This document shows positions 1-5,208 of a stretch of DNA of 5,208 nucleotides, in pieces. A program made the position numbers and the translations under genes. The stretch covers positions 95,607 through 100,814 of the forward strand of contig NVWJ01000003.1 of NCBI GenBank assembly GCA_002746235.1, given 5' to 3'. The stretch's first letter is position 1. Each line of letters starts with the position of its first letter. The stretch is from Planctomycetota bacterium (GTDB taxonomy: Bacteria > Planctomycetota > UBA1135). The notes beneath the pieces are model-generated. The model searched no databases. It saw only the letters and a program-made list of their open reading frames with translations, and was not told the DNA's origin.

Positions 1-1178
1 TGAAGAATCTTGAGCAAGCCGTTCGCAACACCACTCCAAGGATTAAGCTTCAACGCTTCCAGTAGCATTGGTTTTGCATTTCGCAATCCTTCTGCCGTTA
101 CCAAGTCCAGCCCAGCCAGGTTGGCGAGTGCAAGGGCAACATCTTTACGATCGGTCGCCTTATTGAACAGGCGCATATATGCCATCCGGGCTTCTTCAGA
201 ATTTCCGCTTCGAAGGCTGGAAATGCCGGCTAGACCTTCCACATACGCATCTTTCCCATGCCACTCACGGGCAAGAGACAAAATCTCTCGTGGGGTTGGT
301 GCCACGATTTCGGACCCCTCAAAGGGATTGTAAAGATGACGCAACGTGCCAAGAACCTTTTGCAGTTGTTCGTCTCCAGGCATGCCGCCAAGCCGATGAA
401 CAATCTCGTCCAGTTCTTTTAGAAGTAAATCAGGGCGCTTAGGGAGAACCCACGATGGCAAAATCAATTCGTAGTTGCCAGCATCGGTTCGCTGCTGTTC
501 CTGGATCGCGGCAGCGCGGAATAGCCAGCGACCAAGTGGTTCCTGTGAGGCTTGCTTAGAATCGCGCGATAAAACGATGTTCGGGCAAGCGAAGCCATCA
601 TGATCTTCGGCAGGCAAAAAGCGGTGCCATTCCACTGGCATGGAATCGGTCGGGACTCCAGAGGAAACCGACTCCCAAAGCACAACCCATTCGGCATCTG
701 GCGCCAAGGATTCTGTAAACGCCCGCGGCGCTAGGTTAGAAAGTGGGAGAGATTGAAGCACGCGAATTCGTGCTGACCGGTGCAAAAGATTAAAGCGTCG
801 GCGGAATCCACCCCAAGGAGCGTTTGGCACCTGAAGCGGAACAATGGCTTCTTCAGCTTCGGTCTTAAAATGTCGCAAGGTAAGCGACTCTACCCAAATC
901 GAAAAACCAATCGATGACTCTGGCAACTTTGGAAGTTCGGAGAGTGCTTGCTGAAATGTCGGGAGGGCTGCGCTGAGGTCGGTTAGAAGTGAGTGGCGTC
1001 GACCTAAAGATTCAAGTGCCCCTTCTAACCAAGGTTGTCCTGCCGCGAAAAGCTGCACTAGACCTAGAGGGCCATCTGCCATCCCATGCGATTTCCAGGA
1101 CCCAAAACATTGCTTTAAGTTAAGCCATGCATGGAGAGTGGTCAGGTTGGGTGGCTGAGTTGGGGGGGAGGGGCTCAT
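1..1178 (-). CDS. Large TPR-containing protein, possibly glycosyltransferase-like, 3' end outside window
   Basis: The minus strand is open without a stop from the ATG at 1178 to the left edge, giving 392 codons; the C-terminus lies outside. Near the visible end are two TPR-like helical pairs: residues about 309-342 (AYVEGLAGISSLRSG, then EEARMAYMRLF) and about 347-381, which ends in the classic LLEALKLNP. Residues about 147-170 (SNLAPRAFTESLAP, then AEWVVLWES) have the spacing of the stretch before the metal-binding DxD in family 2 glycosyltransferases, but the acidic motif is replaced by W-E-S, so any catalytic role is doubtful. No signal peptide or membrane helix is seen. An in-frame TGA lies just upstream at about 1199-1201. 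I chose ATG 1178 because residues 11-32 (LHAWLNLKQCFGSW) read as real helix; ATG 1082 is the alternative start. Neither has a clear Shine-Dalgarno. That this is a gene is fairly sure; the function is inference. Confidence 0.8.
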   Translation of the reverse strand, partial: MSPSPPTQPPNLTTLHAWLNLKQCFGSWKSHGMADGPLGLVQLFAAGQPWLEGALESLGRRHSLLTDLSAALPTFQQALSELPKLPESSIGFSIWVESLTLRHFKTEAEEAIVPLQVPNAPWGGFRRRFNLLHRSARIRVLQSLPLSNLAPRAFTESLAPDAEWVVLWESVSSGVPTDSMPVEWHRFLPAEDHDGFACPNIVLSRDSKQASQEPLGRWLFRAAAIQEQQRTDAGNYELILPSWVLPKRPDLLLKELDEIVHRLGGMPGDEQLQKVLGTLRHLYNPFEGSEIVAPTPREILSLAREWHGKDAYVEGLAGISSLRSGNSEEARMAYMRLFNKATDRKDVALALANLAGLDLVTAEGLRNAKPMLLEALKLNPWSGVANGLLKIL

Positions 1179-1202
1179 AGAGGGCTTGAACAGGAGAAAT
1201 CA

Positions 1203-1231
1203 AGACTACTCTGGGCATCTTGGGCAGTCAA
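1203..1231 (-). promoter_or_regulatory. Possible sigma70-type promoter for the minus-strand TPR gene
   Basis: On the minus strand TTGACT (1231-1226, five of six matches to TTGACA) is followed after exactly 17 bases by TAGTCT (1208-1203, three of six matches to TATAAT). A transcript from here would start near 1196 and leave a leader of roughly 18 bases before the ATG at 1178. The position fits the gene, but the -10 match is poor and such pairs occur by chance. Confidence 0.25.
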
Positions 1232-1283
1232 GCAGAGGTCCTTGCGAAAAGGAACGGAACTTGATGAGAAAACCCCCAAATCA

Positions 1284-1518
1284 TGTGCTTTTTCAGGTGG
1301 ACAGCGTTTTCTTGATAACCAAGTGCCCCAATGTGGCCAAAACCATTATGAAAAAACGACATGGATCCTCGCTCTGCCCTCTATTTTTATAGGAAGCATA
1401 TTTTTAGCCGCATCACAAGCTTCGTTTATGCAGGGGCTGATCCTTTGGCAAGCCTTGTCCTAAATGCAAGAAGGGGACTTTAGGACGCGACCCTGACGCC
1501 ATGCAATGCAAAAGTTGA
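1284..1518 (+). pseudogene. Possible decayed small membrane protein with zinc ribbon
   Basis: This part of the gene-free stretch holds two coding-like pieces in different plus frames. From 1284 one frame reads with cysteines at 1284 and 1332, then a hydrophobic run at 1362-1427 (WILALPSIFIGSIFLAASQ) resembling one membrane helix, and stops at 1461-1463. One base out of frame, 1441-1515 reads GKPCPKCKKGTLGRDPDAM then QCKS, followed by TGA at 1516-1518. CPKC plus a later C-x2 is the shape of a C4 zinc ribbon; the fourth cysteine position is occupied by TGA, one base from TGT or TGC. I read this as a frameshifted and nonsense-mutated remnant. It could also be chance reading in noncoding DNA. No convincing start or ribosome site is seen. 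Confidence 0.3.
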
Positions 1519-1595
1519 ATTTGCACTTCTACCCAACTTGAACTCATCGAATTAGTCCATGCAATAGAAAGGCCTTTCGCAAGCCCGGACTTCTT

Positions 1596-1849
1596 CTAGG
1601 GAAGAGTTCGACGACTAGCACTGCCACCTGAGCCAGGACGAATACGGCGCCTCACTGGGTCTTCCACTCCATCGACCCGATTTCCTGCTCGAGGTGAAGA
1701 GTCTTCGCCAGCGACTGGCCGATCACCATGAATAGTGACGCGACCTCCCACGATGGGAGGAATCCCGCCGCCTTGGAAAGCTAGGGCGTGAGAATTCAGT
1801 GCAGCAATGCAAAGGAGAATTATTGATGACGTTGATTCGGTTTAGACAT
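1596..1849 (-). pseudogene. Small secreted protein, apparently frameshifted near its start
   Basis: On the minus strand 1841-1599 is open for 81 codons and ends in TAG at 1598-1596. It reads like an exported protein: a hydrophobic segment SIILLCIAALNS, then HALA as a plausible signal-peptidase site before FQGGGIPPIVGG, then a charged region rich in Arg and Gly. The frame has no ATG, GTG or TTG start. An ATG at 1849-1847 lies one frame off; adding one A to the AAA run at its third codon would join it as MSKTESTSSIILLC, a normal signal-peptide N-terminus. I therefore infer a one-base deletion. A sequencing error or a non-standard start (ATA, ATT or CTG) are alternatives. I recognise no family, and no Shine-Dalgarno precedes the ATG. 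Confidence 0.4.
1744..1760. repeat. Short perfect inverted repeat (7-bp arms)
   Basis: CCTCCCA and TGGGAGG flank the 3-base loop CGA. It lies inside the small secreted-protein frame, where it encodes part of the Gly/Pro-rich region after the signal peptide. No T run follows on either strand, so it is not a standard intrinsic terminator. Confidence 0.6.
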
Positions 1850-2054
1850 CGGTGGATTCGTGAGTGGGTAGTGGACAAAAGAAGGTTAGGTTGGTGATCT
1901 CCTCTCACGGAAGACGAGTTAGGTGTACATCGACACGCGCTATTTTTTTATTTTTGTAGGCGGAAGAGGAAGTCGATGGCCCGCTGCTGCGCCAGGGATT
2001 AATAAAAGGCGAATCATTCGAGTTTGGTTTCGTCTCCTGAATGACTCCCAGATT
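1850..2054. other. Noncoding leader region upstream of the two-gene operon
   Basis: No gene is supported here. It contains a T-rich tract at 1941-1956 (TATTTTTTTATTTTTG) and an AT-rich stretch TTAATAAAA at about 1999-2007. The promoter of the operon starting at 2071 presumably lies here, but I find no -35/-10 pair with acceptable spacing. The minus-strand frames across it have no coding-like features. Confidence 0.5.
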
Positions 2055-2060
2055 GGGAGG
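2055..2060 (+). promoter_or_regulatory. Shine-Dalgarno that fixes the start at 2071
   Basis: GGGAGG ends 10 bases before the ATG at 2071. It lies too close (2 bases) to an earlier out-of-frame ATG at 2063, and it lies downstream of the in-frame ATG at 2041, so it supports 2071 as the start. It is the best ribosome site in the window. Confidence 0.65.
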
Positions 2061-2070
2061 CCATGAAACC

Positions 2071-2424
2071 ATGAAAAAAACCATCCAGACCACGCACTGG
2101 GCATTCCTAGCCTTGTTCTTCTTCGCGACCAGCATTTTTGCCCTTTCGGTGCAGAACTCCGATTCAAATCCGTACTGGTATGCGGAAGCTACCGCAGATC
2201 ATCCGTCCGACACTATTTCCATTCTGCCTCCAGGAGGAACCGGCACCTTTAAGCTCGGCAAGATCAAGGTGAATGGCAAGGAGGTAGCCGCAAAGGAATA
2301 CACGGTTCAAGTAAACAAAGGAGGCATTTGGGTCAAGTTTACGCGCCCACTGAAAGTGGGTGATGAGGTCACCGCGGATGGCTCCGGACCCATGTCGGGC
2401 GAAGGTACCATCAACATCGTATAG
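2071..2424 (+). CDS. Small exported protein of unknown function, first gene of operon
   Basis: The product has 117 residues. The N-terminus is a textbook signal peptide: basic MKK, a hydrophobic core at about 11-23 (FLALFFFATSIF), and likely cleavage after Ala24 before LSVQNSDS. The mature part of about 93 residues has no cysteine and alternates short hydrophobic strands with Gly/Lys turns (GTFKLGKIKVNGKEV, YTVQVNKGGIWVKF, LKVGDEVTADGSG), which suggests a small all-beta domain outside the cytoplasm. An in-frame ATG at 2041 would put nine odd residues before the Lys pair and lacks a ribosome site, so 2071 is preferred. The stop lies 3 bases before the next ATG, so the two genes are almost certainly co-transcribed and probably coupled. 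I do not recognise the family; a partner or accessory role for the next gene is inference from position. Confidence 0.8.
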   Translation: MKKTIQTTHWAFLALFFFATSIFALSVQNSDSNPYWYAEATADHPSDTISILPPGGTGTFKLGKIKVNGKEVAAKEYTVQVNKGGIWVKFTRPLKVGDEVTADGSGPMSGEGTINIV

Positions 2425-2427
2425 GCC

Positions 2428-4329
2428 ATGAAGCGAAATCCCCTTTCCATCCTTCTCCTCCTGACTTGTCTGGGTGCCTTGTCTTGGGCGTTTTGGGACT
2501 CAGGAAACCGTCCTGTCGAGGCGGAGGATGCTTCTTCCGCCTCGGTATCGCATCCGGCAGAGAGTGTGCCCGATTCCGCTGGGAGTCCTGATTCAGTTGT
2601 GTCTTCCGAGACTTCTCGGTTGGTCCGTGAACAGAAATCAGAAAATCCAACGGAAGGTGGGCTCGTTCAAGTGTCGTCGACCTCGGGCTTGGCAGTGCAG
2701 GAGATCGTCCTGCGTCGTGCAGAGGAGGCTCTCGTCATAGAGCTGGATCAGAACGGATGCTTCCCTTCCGTGGCATGGAGGGCAGGGTGGAGACTGGAAA
2801 TGATTGGCCACTCGCCCTTGACTCTTGGAGAGACACCTACCGATATGGAGCTCAGTCCGTTTCGAGAGTTCCGTGTGACTGGTGTTCCTGAGTGGAAGAG
2901 CGATAACCTGCCAACGGTCCATTTCCGGAGCGAGTCTCTCCAGGCGCGGCGAAGGGAAGTCCTTCTCATGGGAATCGTGGATTCCGATTGGGTAGTGGCC
3001 ATGGGTGATTCCGGCAGTCCTTTCGGCGAATCGGCGACTCTCCGGTTTCCCAACTTGAGGCCACTCGCGTTGGCTTTCCCAGGAAAGGGTGGAGGGTATG
3101 GTGGCGTTCCGTGGTCTCTTCTTGTCGGAGCGGAACCGGCAACTCTGCCACTGGATTGCGAGATCATCGGTTTGCCGCCAACCGCGGACCTGTCCGCGCT
3201 GACTTGGGATTTGGCCGAACTGACTCCTTTGGAGGAACTAGATGCAACCTATCTCGTGGCAAAAGGTTCCTGGGGTGTACTGTCGTTCAGTCTGGCTTCC
3301 AGGTCTCCTTCGGAAATCGCTGCAGGTTCAAGAGCAAGGTTTGAGGGCGTTCCTCTTGGGATTGAAGTCGCGGTCTTTGCCGGAATACCGAATGTTGGAT
3401 TTGGATGGACGGGACCTCGGATCCATGAGGGCTTGCCAAGTACCCTCATGTTTCATACTCATCCTCGGGCCCGAGTTCGGCTATTGGACTCGGGATCGGG
3501 CCATCCCATCCCCGAGGGCACTCTGGTTCGCGTGAACTGGATGTGGGGTAAGACCAAGACAAATATTCTCTTCAATCCCCAGGAATTGAAGGTGGGGGCC
3601 GATGGCAACCTAGAATGGGCTCTTCCGGTAGACGCGTGGTCTCTGCCGATTGATTCACCTGGCCCCTATCCGAGCAAAGGCGTGCAGATTCGAGTGGCCG
3701 TCCCTGAATATGAACCCATGCAGATTCACATGATGGTGAATGACCAGGGTTTGGCAGATTTTCAGAATCTGGAGTTGACCTCCGGCTCCTGGAACTTGGT
3801 CTTCGCAACCCCACCCAAGGTTTTGGATGATTACTCGTACCTCTTTTTCGGCAGTGCCTTAATCCCAGCCGAAGGTGGCTCTCTCGAATCCAAGGCGCGC
3901 ATGCCCCTGCCTTTTTCAAAAGCGGTTCCCTTTGGAGGCGAATGGAGCTCCATTTGGATGGAAGGGTCGCGAGTGAATGAGGAACTCCGGAGCGTCACGA
4001 GAGGAATTCCATCTCAGGGCGGCAGAAGCCACTTCTACCGCTTGTCCTCTGACGGCGCCTACCATCGGGTCCAAGTCAAGACTCCCTATGAAATAGAATT
4101 GTCCGAGGCTTTCCTAAATAGATTTCCGGGTTGGTACATGGACGTGGCCTACTTCGCTCCAGCTTTCAGTTTAGGTACGGCATTTGGCTGGAAGCAACCC
4201 GGCCCCGATCCTTCACGGCAGCAGTTTTTCGGGCCGAAGGACGATGTCTTCCTGAAAGTTTCCCCACCAAGAAAGGTAAAGGCAGCCCCGGTCTTCTTCC
4301 GGGTAACTCCTGGGCATAATTCCTTCTAG
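2428..4329 (+). CDS. Large exported or membrane-anchored beta-rich protein of unknown function
   Basis: The product has 633 residues. Residues 1-20 are a basic start plus a hydrophobic core (LSILLLLTCLGALSW). Cys14 in LLTC is a poor lipobox because Thr precedes it, so a signal anchor or ordinary signal peptide is more likely. Residues about 28-80 form a Ser/Pro/Glu/Asp-rich linker. The rest looks all-beta with repeated units of the type 'F-x-x-[VL]-x-x-G/P then a hydrophobic strand': about 203-217 (ATLRFPNLRPLALAF), 303-320 (ARFEGVPLGIEVAVFAGI) and 442-460. Residues 346-400 (RARVRLLDSGSGHPIPEG, later GADGNLEWALP) resemble carboxypeptidase-regulatory-like or Ig-like folds. No catalytic motif is seen; cysteines are only at 14, 111 and 244. 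It starts 3 bases after the upstream stop without a good Shine-Dalgarno, which suggests translational coupling. Function is unknown; a surface or periplasmic structural or binding role is inference. Confidence 0.85.
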   Translation: MKRNPLSILLLLTCLGALSWAFWDSGNRPVEAEDASSASVSHPAESVPDSAGSPDSVVSSETSRLVREQKSENPTEGGLVQVSSTSGLAVQEIVLRRAEEALVIELDQNGCFPSVAWRAGWRLEMIGHSPLTLGETPTDMELSPFREFRVTGVPEWKSDNLPTVHFRSESLQARRREVLLMGIVDSDWVVAMGDSGSPFGESATLRFPNLRPLALAFPGKGGGYGGVPWSLLVGAEPATLPLDCEIIGLPPTADLSALTWDLAELTPLEELDATYLVAKGSWGVLSFSLASRSPSEIAAGSRARFEGVPLGIEVAVFAGIPNVGFGWTGPRIHEGLPSTLMFHTHPRARVRLLDSGSGHPIPEGTLVRVNWMWGKTKTNILFNPQELKVGADGNLEWALPVDAWSLPIDSPGPYPSKGVQIRVAVPEYEPMQIHMMVNDQGLADFQNLELTSGSWNLVFATPPKVLDDYSYLFFGSALIPAEGGSLESKARMPLPFSKAVPFGGEWSSIWMEGSRVNEELRSVTRGIPSQGGRSHFYRLSSDGAYHRVQVKTPYEIELSEAFLNRFPGWYMDVAYFAPAFSLGTAFGWKQPGPDPSRQQFFGPKDDVFLKVSPPRKVKAAPVFFRVTPGHNSF

Positions 4330-4350
4330 TCTGGAAGGAATTCCAGGAGT
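4306..4350. repeat. Strong interrupted palindrome spanning the stop codon, possible transcript end
   Basis: Outer arms ACTCCTGG (4306-4313) and CCAGGAGT (4343-4350) and inner arms AATTCCTTC (4318-4326) and GAAGGAATT (4334-4342) are all perfect, giving 17 pairs with one 4-base bulge (GCAT) and a 7-base loop. The loop begins with the TAG stop of the 633-residue gene. It could end or protect the operon mRNA, but no T run follows on the plus strand, so it is not a classic intrinsic terminator. Confidence 0.75.
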
Positions 4351-4353
4351 GCC

Positions 4354-4383
4354 GACTCGAGGTCCGGCCTCGTAACTCGAGTC
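4354..4383. repeat. Second inverted repeat just after the operon
   Basis: GACTCGAG (4354-4361) and CTCGAGTC (4376-4383) are perfect 8-bp arms around a 14-base loop. A competing inner hairpin, CGAGG (4358-4362) with CCTCG (4368-4372), overlaps it. It lies 3 bases after the palindrome over the stop codon, so the two form a tandem structured 3' end. The five bases after it include an A run, not a T run. Confidence 0.6.
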
Positions 4384-4582
4384 AGAAAAATGCTGGCAAT
4401 GCTAATCAACCCGCCTCTCATATTACTGGGCATGTCGACGATCCCGTTTCTGGTGCATCAGTCGCGTTACCAGGTATTCCAATGGGTCCTAGAGTGTTCA
4501 ACTTCTCGATGCAGATTCTAATATTCTCGCTGAGAACATGATGAACCTGGTTAAGGACGGTCAGATTTTGTTGATTTCATAG
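4380..4582 (+). pseudogene. Decayed carboxypeptidase-regulatory-like (Ig-like) domain remnant
   Basis: One plus frame, 4422-4481, reads ITGHVDDPVSGASVALPGIP, which closely matches the opening of CarboxypepD_reg-type domains (ITG-x-V-x-D, then PVxGAxVxLxG). That frame closes at TGA 4539-4541. A second frame at 4502-4579 reads LLDADSNILAENMMNLVKDG and ends in TAG at 4580-4582; it is the expected sort of continuation (a strand, then D-x-D-G-like turn, then a strand). A frame change near 4496-4502 would join them. Neither piece has a convincing start or ribosome site. I infer a broken gene, perhaps a relative of the beta-rich domains in the upstream 633-residue protein. The N-terminal and C-terminal limits are unclear. 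Confidence 0.4.
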
Positions 4583-4629
4583 CTAGTCAGGCACGCGTTC
4601 CAATTCAGTGCCCACACCAGCCAATAAAT

Positions 4630-5079
4630 CTAAGGCAAAATCGGAACCACAACAACATCACTCAAGAAATCCCGCGGTCCACGAGTGCCCCAAGCAATCT
4701 CAACATTACGACCAACCGCAGCAGCAGGCAAAGGACCAAGAGTATCCAAAGTGAAACTTGCGAGCACGGAAGCATCGAGAGTGCCGAGATTCAGAACAAC
4801 ACTCTGCAGAGAAGGCGGACCCGGAACCACTCGCATCAACAGGAAGTAATCGCGCGAATCAAACGTAATTCCGCCGACAAGATCTAAATCAACCTGAACA
4901 CCAACAGCTGCAGACAAGGTGGCGTCGCCCGGGAATAGGAACTTTTGGTAACGACGGGCTTTGAACAAAGGTGTGCTGCTTTGATTGAGGTATGTCCATA
5001 CCACGGCATCGGTGTCGTCGACTTCGAAGATACGACCCGAGCCACCTTGAATATTCAAAGCGTTGCCATTAGGCTGAGC
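4630..5079 (-). pseudogene. C-terminal fragment of an arylsulfotransferase-like (ASST) exported protein
   Basis: The minus strand is open from 5079 to a TAG at 4632-4630. It begins QPNGNALNIQGGSGRIFEVD and continues with DAVVWTYLN, then LFKARRYQ. This is the hallmark of the last propeller blade of ASST-like proteins (PNGNTL, GRIFEV, VVWEY, FRARRY). About 100 residues follow as an all-beta tail (VDLDLVGG, DYFLLMRVV, LNLGTLDAS, GPLPAAAVGRNVEIAWG) ending VVVVPILP, similar in my memory to a recurrent C-terminal domain of planctomycetal secreted proteins. An in-frame TAA at 5082-5080 cuts off the several hundred residues expected upstream. A gene caller could start at TTG 5058 (142 residues), but there is no Shine-Dalgarno and the start would fall inside a propeller strand. 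The sulfotransferase active site is absent, so the fragment cannot be active alone. Confidence 0.65.
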
Positions 5080-5082
5080 TTA

Positions 5083-5208
5083 AGCCAAGATATTCCTCGG
5101 CGCTGAAACGACTCATTGGAATTCGTTGAATATGGAGTTGGTTCCACATAGTTTGGTCCGTGATATTGCAACAGTATTAGAGACGCGGATGACTCCACCG
5201 GGATAAAT
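5083..5208. other. Right edge, no supportable gene
   Basis: On the minus strand one frame is open from the right edge to a TGA at 5115-5113 (31 codons, starting IYPGGVIRVSNTVAIS). Another frame reads MSRFSAEEYLGLSSA and stops at the same place where the ASST-like frame begins. The second could be the frameshifted upstream part of the ASST-like gene (a SxAQ-PNGN junction is expected), but the similarity is too weak to call. Confidence 0.35.

Noticed and set aside
10..442. Plus-strand open frames at the left edge
   Set aside because: They are antisense to the long minus-strand frame, which has TPR features and no stop.
1131..1463. Full 110-codon plus-strand gene starting at ATG 1131
   Set aside because: Its first 16 codons lie on top of the start of the minus-strand TPR gene and read as low-complexity Gly/Trp; only the part from about 1284 has any coding flavour.
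1393..1596. Minus-strand open frame with ATG SSSWVEVQIQ
   Set aside because: Short, no ribosome site, no motif, and the plus strand of the same DNA carries the zinc-ribbon remnant.
1921..1956. Intrinsic terminator at the T-rich tract
   Set aside because: The only stem before it is 4 bp (GTGT/ACAC, 1923-1926 and 1933-1936) with several bases before the T run, and no intact plus-strand gene ends nearby.
1954..2005. Promoter TTGTAG with TAATAA for the two-gene operon
   Set aside because: The spacing is about 40 bases, far from the 16-18 needed, and no better -35 is seen.
2411..3919. Several minus-strand and shifted plus-strand open frames inside the 633-residue gene
   Set aside because: They are Arg/Ser/Pro-rich readings of the opposite strand or other frames of a clear long gene and have no ribosome sites.
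1..5208. CRISPR array, tRNA, IS element or phage genes
   Set aside because: No regularly spaced repeats, no tRNA-like cloverleaf, no transposase or integrase frame, and no terminal inverted repeats with target duplication were found by eye.

Overview
The window looks like a gene-sparse accessory stretch of a bacterial chromosome. Base composition is moderate. Three lines of evidence point tentatively to Planctomycetota or a related PVC-group bacterium: exported beta-rich proteins of unknown function, an arylsulfotransferase-like C-terminus carrying an extra beta-domain, and a TPR protein whose middle faintly resembles a family 2 glycosyltransferase. No rRNA, tRNA, CRISPR array, transposase or complete mobile element is visible, and the organism call is an inference.

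Layout from left to right. Positions 1-1178 on the minus strand hold the first 392 codons of a gene that runs off the left edge, with TPR-like helices near the visible end. Positions 1179-2054 contain no intact gene. They hold a possible minus-strand promoter, a plus-strand remnant with one hydrophobic segment and a broken zinc-ribbon motif, and a minus-strand small secreted protein that appears frameshifted close to its start. Positions 2071-4329 hold the only intact transcription unit: a 117-residue exported protein with a good Shine-Dalgarno, followed after 3 bases by a 633-residue exported or membrane-anchored protein. A strong 17-bp interrupted palindrome spans the second stop codon, and another inverted repeat follows it.

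Positions 4380-4582 on the plus strand carry what looks like a decayed carboxypeptidase-regulatory-like (Ig-like) domain split over two frames. Positions 4630-5079 on the minus strand carry the C-terminal end of an arylsulfotransferase-family (ASST-like) protein whose N-terminal part is cut off by an in-frame stop. The last 126 bases have no gene I can support.

The two plus-strand genes probably work together at the cell envelope, since both carry export signals and are almost certainly co-transcribed. The surroundings look like a zone of gene decay. I see no complete new defence or mobile system. The most novel items are the uncharacterised two-gene exported operon with its palindromic 3' end and the set of broken exported-protein genes around it.
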